A DNA stretch of 47,619 bases from Mageeibacillus sp. UBA3781. GTDB lineage: Bacteria > Bacillota > Clostridia > Saccharofermentanales > Saccharofermentanaceae. A program made the position numbers and the translations under genes. The first letter of the stretch is position 1. The number at the start of each line of letters is the position of its first letter. Location of the stretch: the NCBI GenBank assembly GCA_002368805.1, contig DFFH01000020.1, positions 483 through 48,101 of the forward strand, written 5' to 3'. The notes beneath the pieces are model-generated. The model was not told the origin of the DNA. It was given only the letters and a program-made list of their open reading frames with translations, and did no database searches. This document shows, piece by piece, positions 1-9,011 of this stretch.

Positions 1-2139
1 GCGATCTCCGAGTCTCAGGAGAGAATGGCGGTCGTTATCGATCCGAAGGATGAAAAGGCATTCTTCGATTATGCCGCAAAAGAAAACCTAGAAGCTACTG
101 TTGTTGCAGTTGTTACCGAGGAGCCGGTCATGAAGATGACCTGGAAGGGAAATACCATCGTAGAGCTCCCGAGAGCATTTATCGATACGAACGGCGCTTC
201 CTCTTATGCAAAAGCTGAGGTGACCGAGCCTGATTTCAATAACGGTATCATCGATAAGACGACCGAAGCCTTTGTAAAGGATGACTTTGCTGCATCCGTG
301 AAGAGCGCGCTTTCCTCGCTCGATGGCTGCTCCAGAAAGGGCCTTGTATCCCGCTTCGATGGAACGATCGGTGCCGGCACTGTTCTGATGCCGTTTGGCG
401 GACGCTATCAGCTGTCTCCGGAAGAAGGTATGGCTTGCAAGATCCCGGTAGAAGAAGGAAAGACGAATGCCGTTTCTGTTATGGCATATGGTTTCGATCC
501 TTATTTCTCCGCATGGAGCCCGTTCCACGGCGCATACCATGCTGTAACCGAATCTCTCCTGCGTCTTGCCTGCCTCGGCTGTGATCCTTTTAAAGCGAGA
601 CTGACATTCCAGGAATACTTCGAGAGAATGACCGGTGAGAAGTCCTGGGGCAAGCCGCTGTCCGCACTCCTTGGTGCATATCAGGCACAGCTTGACTTCG
701 GTACTGCATCGATCGGTGGTAAGGACAGTATGTCCGGTTCCTTTAATGAACTGCATGTTCCGCCGACGCTTGTTTCTTTCGCTGTCGGTATGACTACTAC
801 TGATAAAGTCGTTTCCTCGACACTTACCGCATCCGGCGAGAAACTCTATATGATCAAGATCCGCCGTGATGAGAAGGGCTGCTATGTCAAGGATCATGCG
901 ATCCGTGTGATGAAGTGCCTGACACAGATCCAGGATCGCGGCCAGCTCCGCTGCGCAGGCGTCGTAAGATCTGCAGGTATCGCTGCCCGTGTTGCACAGA
1001 TGTGCATGGGTAATAAACTCGGATTCGCATTTGCTGACGGAATCGATATGGAGACGCTGTTCCAGCACTCTTTCGGTACGGTGCTCCTGTCTGTAAGTGA
1101 TGGAAATGCAGTAGATAAGATCGAGCAGGTCGGCGGTAAGCTCCTCGGTAAGACTACTTCTGAAAAAGCACTTACTTTCGGTTCTCAGTCCATCTCTATC
1201 GATGATGCGATCGAAGCATATGTATCCAAGCTCGAGCCGATCTTCCCGACGATCGTTGATGAAGGCGAAGCGGTTTCCTATGAGAAGGGCGAGGTCGTAA
1301 AGAATGCGATCACCGCACCGACGATCCTTACAGGTGCGAAGCCGAAGGTCTTTATTCCGGTATTCCCGGGTACCAACTGTGAATACGATACGGCATTTGC
1401 ATTCTCCAGAGCAGGTGCGGAGCCGGATGTTATGGTCATCCGCAACCGTAACTCGAAGGAAGTTGAAGAATCCTTCCGCGAGATGAGTGAACGTATCAAG
1501 AAGGCGAATATGATCATGATCCCTGGCGGATTCTCTGCCGGTGACGAGCCGGAAGGATCCGGTAAGTTTATCGCCGCTGCCTTTAGAAATGCGGCAGTTA
1601 CGGAGTCCGTACGTGACCTTCTCTTTAATAGAGACGGTCTGATGCTCGGTATCTGTAACGGATTCCAGGCTCTCATGAAGCTCGGACTTCTCCCGTACGG
1701 TGATATCCTGCCGCTCGAGCACGATGGCCCGACGCTGACATTTAACCGTATCGGCCGCCACCAGAGCGCATATGTTTCCACGAAGATAGTTTCCAATAAC
1801 TCTCCGTGGCTCAGCTTTACCAACGAGGGCGATACCTACGAGATCGCGATCTCCCATGGTGAAGGCCGTTTCTGCGGATCGGAGGCTCTCCTTAAGGAAC
1901 TCTTCGCGAAGGGACAGGTCGCAACCCAGTATGTCGATGACAACGGCAACCCGACAATGGATACAGCATTTAACCCGAACGGTTCCATGTGTGCGATCGA
2001 GGGTATCATCTCCCCGAACGGACGTATCCTCGGTAAGATGGGACACAGTGAGCGTATGGGTAACGGCATTGCCAAGAATATCCCGGGTGAGAAAGATCAG
2101 AAGATCTTCGAGGCCGGTGTACGGTATTTTGTAGGATGA
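1..2139 (+). CDS. purL: Phosphoribosylformylglycinamidine synthase, C-terminal part (5' truncated by window edge)
   Basis: This enzyme makes formylglycinamidine ribonucleotide from FGAR, glutamine and ATP (fourth step of purine synthesis). The reading frame is open from base 1 and reads AISESQERMAVV, a PurL signature inside the protein, so the ATG at 25 is internal. About 712 residues are present, against roughly 1250 for the single-chain clostridial enzyme. The synthetase half contains GGKDSMSG. The C-terminal glutaminase domain begins near GTNCEYDTA, with PGGFSAGDE, nucleophile Cys in GICNGFQ (codon 1654-1656) and the His/Glu pair in SHGEGRF (codons 1855 and 1861). Glutaminase and synthetase are therefore on one chain and no separate purQ is needed. 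The stop overlaps the rsmA start by 4 bases (ATGA), implying translational coupling. Confidence 0.96.
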   Translation, partial: AISESQERMAVVIDPKDEKAFFDYAAKENLEATVVAVVTEEPVMKMTWKGNTIVELPRAFIDTNGASSYAKAEVTEPDFNNGIIDKTTEAFVKDDFAASVKSALSSLDGCSRKGLVSRFDGTIGAGTVLMPFGGRYQLSPEEGMACKIPVEEGKTNAVSVMAYGFDPYFSAWSPFHGAYHAVTESLLRLACLGCDPFKARLTFQEYFERMTGEKSWGKPLSALLGAYQAQLDFGTASIGGKDSMSGSFNELHVPPTLVSFAVGMTTTDKVVSSTLTASGEKLYMIKIRRDEKGCYVKDHAIRVMKCLTQIQDRGQLRCAGVVRSAGIAARVAQMCMGNKLGFAFADGIDMETLFQHSFGTVLLSVSDGNAVDKIEQVGGKLLGKTTSEKALTFGSQSISIDDAIEAYVSKLEPIFPTIVDEGEAVSYEKGEVVKNAITAPTILTGAKPKVFIPVFPGTNCEYDTAFAFSRAGAEPDVMVIRNRNSKEVEESFREMSERIKKANMIMIPGGFSAGDEPEGSGKFIAAAFRNAAVTESVRDLLFNRDGLMLGICNGFQALMKLGLLPYGDILPLEHDGPTLTFNRIGRHQSAYVSTKIVSNNSPWLSFTNEGDTYEIAISHGEGRFCGSEALLKELFAKGQVATQYVDDNGNPTMDTAFNPNGSMCAIEGIISPNGRILGKMGHSERMGNGIAKNIPGEKDQKIFEAGVRYFVG

Positions 2140-2969
2140 ATAAGCAGGAAGTTCTGTCGATACTGGATCAGTATGGCCTTTCGGCCAAAAAGAGCCTGGG
2201 GCAGAACTTCTTGTGTAATGATGACGTGATCGGGGAGATCCTCGATCTTTCGGAACTTGATAAAACGAAGACATGCCTTGAGATCGGACCCGGTCTCGGG
2301 GCATTGTCGGAAAAAGCGGTCGGTCTTTGCGGCACATATGTGGCTGTGGAGATCGACACCAGGTTTTCGGACCGCCTTCATGCGATCATTGAAGATAAAG
2401 GCGGAACGGTGATCTATAAGGATTATCTGGCACTCGGAAAAGACGATCTTCCGGATCCGGAGTTGACGCCGGATGTGATCCTTTCGAATCTTCCGTATTA
2501 TGTCATGACACCTATTATGCTGAAGGTTATGAAGGATTTCCCGACCTGCAGGAAGATGGTCTTCATGGTGGAGGAAGAAGCACTGGATCGGATCTTTGCC
2601 CGTCCCGGGACGAAACAGTATGGTCCGCTGTCGATCCTGACAGATCTCTTCGGTAGAAAGAGAAAGTGCTTCAACGTCGATGGCGGAAGCTTCTATCCTG
2701 CGCCGAATACGGTCTCATCCGTGATCGAGATCGAAGCGGAGGAAAATACATGGAATCCGGAATGGATCGGATTCGTGGAGAGTGCTTTTGCATTACGGAG
2801 AAAGACACTGGTCAACAGTCTTTCGTCCGGCGGGAAATATAGTAAAGATAAGATCCTCTCGGCGCTAGAAGCACTGGGAATGAAGGAAACAGTGAGAAGT
2901 GAGGAACTGCAGCCGGCGGATCTTACCAAGATGTATGAGATCCTAAACGAAGGAAAGGATGCGAACTGA
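2136..2969 (+). CDS. rsmA: 16S rRNA (adenine1518-N6/adenine1519-N6)-dimethyltransferase RsmA (KsgA)
   Basis: Dimethylates two adjacent adenines in the 3' terminal hairpin of 16S rRNA, using SAM, late in 30S assembly. The 277-residue protein has the family order: SLGQNFLCN near residue 20, SAM-binding motif I LEIGPGLGALSEK (48-60), the acidic motif VAVEID (69-74) and the catalytic motif NLPYYV (118-123), followed by a helical C-terminal domain. Length is normal for the family. It starts at an ATG overlapping the purL stop. KsgA and ErmA-type enzymes share this fold, but the general length, the N-terminal motif and the housekeeping context favour RsmA. Confidence 0.95.
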   Translation: MNKQEVLSILDQYGLSAKKSLGQNFLCNDDVIGEILDLSELDKTKTCLEIGPGLGALSEKAVGLCGTYVAVEIDTRFSDRLHAIIEDKGGTVIYKDYLALGKDDLPDPELTPDVILSNLPYYVMTPIMLKVMKDFPTCRKMVFMVEEEALDRIFARPGTKQYGPLSILTDLFGRKRKCFNVDGGSFYPAPNTVSSVIEIEAEENTWNPEWIGFVESAFALRRKTLVNSLSSGGKYSKDKILSALEALGMKETVRSEELQPADLTKMYEILNEGKDAN

Positions 2970-2970
2970 C

Positions 2971-3447
2971 ATGGGATATGAGCGTATATCGGATTCTCTT
3001 TTCGAGAAGTATTCTTCTTCTGAAAAGGGAAAGACGAAGTCGAAGAAGAGTAAGAAACAGGAAAAACCGGCAATCGCAGAGTATCTGCAGCTCCCTCGTG
3101 AGAATGAGCCGAAGGTAAAAAGAAAGTCTAAGAATCCTTCTGAGAAGTATCCGCAGACCCTGATGATCCGTATCGCCGGTATGAATTACCGTTTCCAGGT
3201 GGACTCGGATATCGAAAAGGCAAAGACGCTCTACTGTGCCAAGATCGCCAATGATCTTCTGCAGGAAACGCTTGATGAAAACCCGATGATCCCGACAAAT
3301 CAGGCACTTATCCTCGCTTATATGGAGGCCTGCTTCCGCTGGCAGAATGAGGTACATAAAGCTCCTGAGGAAAAAGAGAAGGAAGAGCCGCTGCTTCCGC
3401 TGGAACAGTACTGCAAAGAAAACAATATTCCGAAGGAGATATTATGA
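2971..3447 (+). CDS. zapA: ZapA-like cell division protein
   Basis: ZapA proteins bind FtsZ and bundle its filaments at mid-cell. The C-terminal half (about residues 60-125) resembles ZapA: a short beta stretch (LMIRIAGMNYRFQVDSD), then a long helix ending in TNQALILAYMEACF, where ZapA has its dimer helix. The first 60 residues are Lys/Ser-rich and probably disordered, which makes it longer (158 residues) than most ZapA proteins (about 90-110). I chose the ATG at 2971, about 11 bases after AAGGA; an in-frame ATG at 2959 would add four residues and overlap rsmA. The stop overlaps the U32 gene by 4 bases. The ZapA match rests on pattern only, so a generic coiled-coil protein remains possible. 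Confidence 0.65.
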   Translation: MGYERISDSLFEKYSSSEKGKTKSKKSKKQEKPAIAEYLQLPRENEPKVKRKSKNPSEKYPQTLMIRIAGMNYRFQVDSDIEKAKTLYCAKIANDLLQETLDENPMIPTNQALILAYMEACFRWQNEVHKAPEEKEKEEPLLPLEQYCKENNIPKEIL

Positions 3448-5882
3448 AAAAACCGGAACTTCTGGCCCCGGCGGGCTCTATGAATATGCTCCGCGCCGCA
3501 ATAGATGCAGGCGCGGATGCTGTATATCTCGGTCTGGATCAGTATAACGCACGTATGCATGCGGAAAACTTCACGCTGGAGACACTTCGTGAAGCACTGG
3601 ATTATGCGCATCTTCGTAATTCCAAAGTCTATATCACGCTCAATACTCTCATCGATGACGATGAGATGATGGATGCGGTAGAGCTGGCACTTGCCGCCTA
3701 TATGAAAGGTGTGGATGCTTTTCTCGTTCAGGATAAGGGCCTTGCCTCTTATCTTGCTGAGCATCTTCCGCAGATCCCGCTGCATGCGAGTACACAGATG
3801 AATGTCTTTTCTCTTTCCCATAGTGAAGAGATGAAGAAACTCGGAATGAAGCGTGTCGTACTCCCGAGAGAACTCTCTATGGATGAGATCCGCGCCAGAG
3901 CGGAGCTTTTCCATGATAACGATATCGAGGTCGAGGTATTCGTCCATGGAGCGATGTGCGTGTGCTACTCCGGACTTTGCCTCTTCAGTGCGATGAATAA
4001 GTCCGGCTCCAGATCCGGTAACCGCGGATCCTGTGCACAGCCCTGCCGCCAGAGCTATCAGCTGTGGGAAGGGAACCGTGAGGTGGCAGCATCCGGGAAA
4101 CCGATCCGCTCCGGAAAGCTCCTTTCTCCGAAGGACCAGTCGGCACTTCCTTATTTACGTGAACTCATGGATCTCGGTGTGGATTCTCTTAAAATCGAAG
4201 GCAGAATGCGAGATGAACAGTATGTCACCGCCGTTGTATCCGCCTACAGAAAAATGATCGATGCGATCTATGAGAATAAGGACTCGAAGGAAGTTCTCGA
4301 ACAGGTTCGAAACGATCTTCTGATCACGTTCAACCGTGGCGGCAGCTTCACAACGCAGTATCTGCAGGGCAGAAAAGGTCCGGATTATCTGTCCGGTGAA
4401 TATGTGGGAAAATACGGCCTTTACTGGGGCGATATCATTTCCGTGAGTGCAAAAGCCGGAACGATCAGCGTCCGCTCCTTCCTCCCGGATCCGCCGCAGA
4501 AAGGAGACTTCCTTTCGATCCGCGATAAAGAAGAAGAGATCGCGAGTTTTCCGCTCGGAAAGATCGATGTCGAGCGGGATATGTCTGTGGTAAAAGGACT
4601 TCATCCGGACGCGATTGCGAAGCTTTCGCGCGGCATGTCTGTCTATCGGATGAGTAAGAAGATCGAGATCCCGAGAGAGAAGCTTCGCCGCACACCGATC
4701 TGCGGTACGCTTCGTCAGGACGGGGATATGATAGTTCTTGATGTAATGGTGAAGGAGGGTGCTTTTGCCGGAGTAAAAGCTTCTTCAAGTGCAGAAATAC
4801 AGGACCTTGGTGATAGCGAACCTCTGACATGGGAGCGCACGAAAGAACAGCTCCAGAAGACCGGACAGACGCCGTTTGCTTTTTCTGACCTTAAGAAAGA
4901 CGGAGATTTCCCGATCGCGCTTCGTATCTCGAATATCAATGCGATGCGACGGGATGCGATGGCTTTCCTTGCGGAGAAAATCCTGGAAAGACAGACCTTA
5001 GGACGCTCTGAGAAATATGCATCCGGAAGTGAAGAGACCATCTCTTCCGAAAAACCGGAAAAGATGCATGTCGTTATTGCCGAGTATATCGATATGCGCC
5101 GCATCACATCAGGATATGCCTGCGGTGCGGATATTTATGTATTCCCAGCGCTTCAGATCGGACAGGCCGGAAGGATCAGCTATATCAATGAGCTCTTAAA
5201 TTCGGAACCGCAAGCGAAGATCGCGCTGCGTCTTCCGGGTGCATATAAAGATGATATGATCGATGCAGTAAGCAAAGCCGGAAAACTCGCATCAACGCAT
5301 GCCGGGGAGCGTTTCCTCGGATTCTTCGGTACGAATGCATCGGAAGGAACGGTCGGACTTACATCCGGAGCAAATATCTATAATCACTTTACATACATGT
5401 ATGAAGAAGCAAAAGCACTTGACTTCCTGTATCTGTCCTACGAACTGACACAGGATCAGATCCGCAAGCTCGCGATGGACATCAGTGGTGAGGAGCTTCA
5501 TGCATATATGTGTTTGCACCGCTATGGACCGATCGAGTGGATGCAGTCGGAATTCTGTCCGCTCGGACGCCATCAGGCACACTGCACGGTGTGCCGTGAC
5601 CATCCGGAAACATCGATCGGAGAGAAGACTTCAGAGAAGAATGATCATCATGACGACCGCGTCGATGTCGTATGTTATCCGGGATTCTGCCGTGCGGATC
5701 TCTTCGGAAATGCGAGAAATACCGTGTCTGCAGAGACTGTCTCGGAGATCTTAAGGATGGGCGTCCCGGCTGCATCAGTCGTCCGCTTCATGAACGAGGA
5801 TCAGGACGAAAGAAGGATGATCGTTGATGCCCTTCTGGATGATGATACTGATGATGAAGGAGAAGAGTGGTATGAGTACTGA
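3444..5882 (+). CDS. U32 family peptidase with DUF3656-like region (RlhA/YdcP-like)
   Basis: U32 proteins include the rRNA and tRNA hydroxylation factors RlhA and TrhP, as well as collagenase-like proteases. The N-terminal U32 domain opens with ELLAPAGSMNMLRAAIDAGA and has the signature VHGAMCVCYSG (168-177). Cysteines 172, 174, 179, 197 and 201 (the last two in RGSCAQPCRQ) match the positions thought to hold an iron-sulfur cluster in RlhA-type members; KIEGRM follows. At 812 residues it has the long DUF3656-type architecture, with a second Cys-rich stretch near the C-terminus (CPLG, HCTVCRDH). I infer a role in prephenate-dependent 23S rRNA hydroxylation rather than proteolysis. It overlaps the upstream gene by 4 bases and dut by 11. 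Confidence 0.85.
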   Translation: MKKPELLAPAGSMNMLRAAIDAGADAVYLGLDQYNARMHAENFTLETLREALDYAHLRNSKVYITLNTLIDDDEMMDAVELALAAYMKGVDAFLVQDKGLASYLAEHLPQIPLHASTQMNVFSLSHSEEMKKLGMKRVVLPRELSMDEIRARAELFHDNDIEVEVFVHGAMCVCYSGLCLFSAMNKSGSRSGNRGSCAQPCRQSYQLWEGNREVAASGKPIRSGKLLSPKDQSALPYLRELMDLGVDSLKIEGRMRDEQYVTAVVSAYRKMIDAIYENKDSKEVLEQVRNDLLITFNRGGSFTTQYLQGRKGPDYLSGEYVGKYGLYWGDIISVSAKAGTISVRSFLPDPPQKGDFLSIRDKEEEIASFPLGKIDVERDMSVVKGLHPDAIAKLSRGMSVYRMSKKIEIPREKLRRTPICGTLRQDGDMIVLDVMVKEGAFAGVKASSSAEIQDLGDSEPLTWERTKEQLQKTGQTPFAFSDLKKDGDFPIALRISNINAMRRDAMAFLAEKILERQTLGRSEKYASGSEETISSEKPEKMHVVIAEYIDMRRITSGYACGADIYVFPALQIGQAGRISYINELLNSEPQAKIALRLPGAYKDDMIDAVSKAGKLASTHAGERFLGFFGTNASEGTVGLTSGANIYNHFTYMYEEAKALDFLYLSYELTQDQIRKLAMDISGEELHAYMCLHRYGPIEWMQSEFCPLGRHQAHCTVCRDHPETSIGEKTSEKNDHHDDRVDVVCYPGFCRADLFGNARNTVSAETVSEILRMGVPAASVVRFMNEDQDERRMIVDALLDDDTDDEGEEWYEY

Positions 5883-6363
5883 GATTTTTGTGGAACGTAT
5901 GCAGGATGATGCTGTCCTGCCGAAGTATGCCCATGATGGTGATGCCGGCATGGACCTTTACAGCGTATCGGATATCGTAATACGCCCCGGTGAGACGGTG
6001 CTTATACATACCGGACTTAAGTTTGCGATCCCTTACGGATATGAGGTACAGATCCGTCCAAGGTCCGGACTTTCCTTAAATACACCTCTTCGTATCCCGA
6101 ATGCTCCGGGTACGATCGACAGCGGATATAGAGGAGAGATCTGTATCATCATGGAGAACACATCTCCGGAAAACTATTCCGACGGGAAGGTGCTTTCATT
6201 AAAGGATAAAGGGAATCAGAAAGGACCGTACCATATTCAGAAAGGCGACCGTATCGCGCAGATGGTCGTGGCAAAATACGAGACCTGTGACTTTACCGTT
6301 ACCGATAATGTTGAAACTATCGGTATAAACAGAGAAGGCGGTTTTGGTTCGACCGGTGTGTAA
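5872..6363 (+). CDS. dut: dUTP diphosphatase
   Basis: Hydrolyses dUTP to dUMP and pyrophosphate, keeping uracil out of DNA and supplying dUMP for dTMP synthesis. All five trimeric dUTPase motifs are present: AGMDLYS (25-31, catalytic-motif Asp28), RPRSGLS (62-68), GTIDSGYRGEI (80-90, Asp83 and the uracil-stacking Tyr86), GDRIAQMVV (125-133) and GGFGSTG at the C-terminus. At 163 residues it is slightly long because of an extra loop between motifs 3 and 4 (about residues 98-122). The start is the ATG at 5872, with AGGAGA about 9 bases before it inside the end of the U32 gene; an ATG at 5824 in the same frame has no such support. Confidence 0.95.
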   Translation: MSTEIFVERMQDDAVLPKYAHDGDAGMDLYSVSDIVIRPGETVLIHTGLKFAIPYGYEVQIRPRSGLSLNTPLRIPNAPGTIDSGYRGEICIIMENTSPENYSDGKVLSLKDKGNQKGPYHIQKGDRIAQMVVAKYETCDFTVTDNVETIGINREGGFGSTGV

Positions 6364-6368
6364 GTCTG

Positions 6369-6377
6369 TGGTAAAAT
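6369..6377 (+). promoter_or_regulatory. Putative extended -10 promoter for the alpha/beta hydrolase and tsaD
   Basis: TG-g-TAAAAT lies just after the dut stop, with no good -35 at 16-18 bases. Transcription would start near 6384, 34 bases before the next ATG. This is an extended -10 inference only. Confidence 0.35.
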
Positions 6378-6417
6378 AGACTAATTCTGAAGAAGGGTGA
6401 AGTGACAATCTCGACGT

Positions 6418-7434
6418 ATGGGAAGAGGTATTACAAAACGTGCAGGTAAACGGCTTTCGCTTTCCGGTCTTATCGTCCGTGTGGCGCTGGTCCTGAGTAT
6501 CCTGGCAGCCGCGACGATTGCCGTGATCGTTATGACGACATCTACGGCAAACAACCTGATGAGTATTGAAAGTAAGCCGCTTCCGAATATCCCGTCCAAC
6601 GTTCTTCCGCCTTATTCAGCTACCAGTTTTACATCCGCGGATGATCAGACGCAGTTGTCCGGATGGTTCTTTAAAACGGATGATCCGATCAGCACGATCA
6701 TCGTAGTGCACGACACGCAGTCCAACCGCTTGCCGTTCAGTGTATCGATGGTACAGATGATAGAAGATTTCCTGAATATGCACTTCAACGTATTCCTTTT
6801 CGATCTTAGAAACTCCGGCGAGAGCGGCGGAACGATATGCGGGTACGGGTATCTGGAGTGGCAGGATGTGCTTGGGGCGATCAAACATGTAAAGAAGATC
6901 TCGGTAACGAAAAACGTAGTGCTGTATGGAATCGGTTCCGGTTGCAGTGCATGTCTTCTTGCGATGGATAAACTCCCGCCGTCACTTGATACGGAGGTCC
7001 TCGAAAACTATAACAAGAAGATCGCGGATCTCGGCTTTGATGAGCACTATATCACGGGTATTATCCTGGATTCGCCGGCGAAGAACTCCGATGATTACAT
7101 TACTCCATTCGTCATGAAAAAGTCGAAGATGGCTTTTATCACGAAGAATTTCGTCCCGTATGCTATCCGCGTATCTTCCGGTGAGTCCGGAAGTTTAAAC
7201 CTTGCGGCGAAGATCTCGAGACTTCCGATCCCGGTATGTATTATCTACGGAGGCCGTGATACCTTTGTCGGATCAGATAAGATCGGGCAGATCGTGGAAG
7301 AAAGAAAACGTATGAATCCGAATACAACGATGGCGACGATGATTTCCGGCGCCGGTTATTGTGAATCGTATATGATCGATCAGAACGGCTACAGGCAGGC
7401 TCTGAAGGACTTCCTGCAGCAGTACTTTATATAG
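6418..7434 (+). CDS. Membrane-anchored alpha/beta hydrolase-fold protein, catalytic residues replaced
   Basis: The 338-residue protein has one N-terminal membrane segment (about 15-40) followed by an extracellular alpha/beta hydrolase fold like YqkD/BEM46 relatives: VVHDTQS (97-103), FDLRNSGESGG (128-138) and CIIYGGRDTF (274-283). Two of three catalytic positions look lost. Where the family has L-Y-G-x-S-x-G-G, this has LYGIGSGC, so Gly173 aligns with the nucleophile. Where the family has a His before E-S-Y, this has GAGYCESY, so Tyr314 replaces it. Asp281 remains. It may be a binding or structural protein rather than a hydrolase, although Ser174 next door cannot be excluded as a shifted nucleophile. 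The start is the first ATG after an in-frame stop; its ribosome site (AAGGGTG) is unusually distant. Confidence 0.8.
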   Translation: MGRGITKRAGKRLSLSGLIVRVALVLSILAAATIAVIVMTTSTANNLMSIESKPLPNIPSNVLPPYSATSFTSADDQTQLSGWFFKTDDPISTIIVVHDTQSNRLPFSVSMVQMIEDFLNMHFNVFLFDLRNSGESGGTICGYGYLEWQDVLGAIKHVKKISVTKNVVLYGIGSGCSACLLAMDKLPPSLDTEVLENYNKKIADLGFDEHYITGIILDSPAKNSDDYITPFVMKKSKMAFITKNFVPYAIRVSSGESGSLNLAAKISRLPIPVCIIYGGRDTFVGSDKIGQIVEERKRMNPNTTMATMISGAGYCESYMIDQNGYRQALKDFLQQYFI

Positions 7435-7443
7435 AGGCGTAAT

Positions 7444-8466
7444 ATGGCAGTATTGACATTAGGAATTGAATCATCATGTGATGAAACCGCGTGTGCAGTC
7501 ATCGAAGACGGTCGCATCGTCCGCGCGAGCATGATCGCGTCGCAGGCGGATCTTCACAGTCAGTACGGTGGTGTTGTTCCTGAGATCGCGTCCCGTATGC
7601 ATGTCGAAGCGATCGTTCCCGTGATCTCCGAGACGATGAAGCAGGCGGATGTAAGATATGAAGATATCAATGCCGTTTGTGTAACAAAAGGACCCGGTCT
7701 GGTGGGGGCGCTTCTTGTCGGTGTTTCCGCTGCAAAAGCACTTTGCGAAGTAAAGAAGATCCCTCTGGTAGGGGTAAATCATATGGCAGGACATATTGCC
7801 GCGAATTATTTATCTGATCCATCGTGGGAACCGCCGTTCCTCTGTCTGGTCGTTTCCGGCGGACATAGTGAGATATTGCTCGTCAAGGATTATTCTGATA
7901 TGGAGTGTATCTGCAGTACCAGAGATGATGCTGCAGGTGAGGCTTTTGATAAGATCGCGCGAGTGATCGGTCTTGGTTACCCAGGTGGTCCTAAACTTGA
8001 TAAAGCAAGTAAAACAGGGGATCCGCATGCTTATACTTTTCCGTCGCCGAAGATAACGGATTCGCTGGATTTTTCATTTAGCGGGATCAAGACGGCTGCA
8101 CTCAATATGATCAATCAGGTCAGAATGAGCGGGGAAGACGTAAATATCAATGATTTTGCGGCTTCCTATCAGGATGCGGTCTGTTCGATTCTTTGTGACC
8201 GTCTGGAAAAAGCGGTAAAACAGACCGGAATGAAGAAGATCTGCCTTGCCGGCGGTGTTTCCGCGAATTCATGTCTAAGAGCGAAGGTGGAAGATCTTGC
8301 CCAAAGAAAACACTGCGCACTGTGCCTTCCGAAGATGGCCTACTGCACAGATAATGCCGCGATGATCGCTTCAGAAGGCTACTATGCTTTCATTTCAGGT
8401 GTGCGTGACAATCTGGATATGAATGCATATCCTTCACTGGAACTTGGAGGTGTCTATGGCAATTAA
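7444..8466 (+). CDS. tsaD: tRNA N6-adenosine threonylcarbamoyltransferase TsaD
   Basis: Transfers threonylcarbamoyl from its adenylate onto N6 of A37 in ANN-decoding tRNAs; works with TsaB and TsaE, which are not in this window. The protein (340 residues, normal length) begins LGIESSCDETACAV, has the metal-binding HMAGH (His113, His117) and ends with GGVSANSCLR and CTDNAAMIA, which supplies the conserved Asp of the metal site. ATG at 7444 follows AGAGG by six bases. The 3' end overlaps smpB by 11 bases. Confidence 0.97.
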   Translation: MAVLTLGIESSCDETACAVIEDGRIVRASMIASQADLHSQYGGVVPEIASRMHVEAIVPVISETMKQADVRYEDINAVCVTKGPGLVGALLVGVSAAKALCEVKKIPLVGVNHMAGHIAANYLSDPSWEPPFLCLVVSGGHSEILLVKDYSDMECICSTRDDAAGEAFDKIARVIGLGYPGGPKLDKASKTGDPHAYTFPSPKITDSLDFSFSGIKTAALNMINQVRMSGEDVNINDFAASYQDAVCSILCDRLEKAVKQTGMKKICLAGGVSANSCLRAKVEDLAQRKHCALCLPKMAYCTDNAAMIASEGYYAFISGVRDNLDMNAYPSLELGGVYGN

Positions 8467-8929
8467 GAAAGGAATCAAAGTCATTGCTGAAAACCGTAAG
8501 GCTTTCCATGACTATTTTATAGATGAGAAATTCGAAGCCGGTATCGTACTTTCGGGAACGGAAGTGAAGTCACTTCGTGCCGGTAAAGTCAATCTTAAGG
8601 ACAGTTATGTCCAGGTCAAGGAAGGCGAGATCTTCCTGATCGGCGTACATATCAGCCCGTATGAACAGGGGAACCGGTTTAACCTCGATCCGATGCGAAC
8701 CAGAAAACTCCTGATGCACAAAAGCGAGATCATTCGGTTGTTTTCGACGGTGAAGCAGGATGGACTTACGATCGTTCCGACCAAGTGCTATTTCAAAGAT
8801 GGTAAGGTCAAGTTTGAGATCGGTCTTGCCAGAGGTAAGAAAAACTTCGATAAACGTGATTCCGCCGCGGAGAAAACGGCGAAGCGTGACATCGACCGCG
8901 CGATGAAGGATCAGAGAAATCGCTCCTGA
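8456..8929 (+). CDS. smpB: SsrA-binding protein SmpB
   Basis: Binds tmRNA and brings it to stalled ribosomes for trans-translation. The 157 residues begin MAIKKGIKVIAENRKAFHDY and contain GTEVKSLRAGKVNLKDSY, the tmRNA-binding OB-fold core; the basic tail (KTAKRDIDRAMK) is the part that enters the ribosome A site. The start ATG at 8456 has GGAGG five bases upstream, within the end of tsaD; the longer frame from 8423 has no such site. The ssrA gene is not in the window. The rqcH gene at 19868-21778 supplies the alternative ribosome rescue route. Confidence 0.97.
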   Translation: MAIKKGIKVIAENRKAFHDYFIDEKFEAGIVLSGTEVKSLRAGKVNLKDSYVQVKEGEIFLIGVHISPYEQGNRFNLDPMRTRKLLMHKSEIIRLFSTVKQDGLTIVPTKCYFKDGKVKFEIGLARGKKNFDKRDSAAEKTAKRDIDRAMKDQRNRS

Positions 8930-8941
8930 TCCTTTTTCTTT
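8906..8941 (+). terminator. Intrinsic terminator overlapping the smpB stop
   Basis: AAGGATCAG pairs with CTGATCCTT (9 base pairs, 11-base loop), followed by TTTCTTTT. The stop codon TGA (8927-8929) lies inside the 3' arm. It closes the transcript that comes from the purL side. Confidence 0.8.
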
Positions 8942-8952
8942 TACTAATTATT

Positions 8953-8981
8953 TTGAGAAGTTCCCTTATTTGTAGTATACT
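8953..8981 (+). promoter_or_regulatory. Sigma-A promoter for the VanZ-family gene
   Basis: TTGAGA (8953-8958), a 17-base spacer and TATACT (8976-8981) lie directly after the smpB terminator and about 30 bases before the ATG at 9012. Confidence 0.75.
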
Positions 8982-9011
8982 TTTGTTGTATATCTGTTGG
9001 AGAAGATTGGA

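Noticed and set aside
88..2337. Minus-strand open frame of 749 codons opposite purL and rsmA
   Set aside because: It is the mirror of a highly biased coding frame; its translation is rich in Arg, His and Cys without any domain, and purL motifs cover the plus strand.
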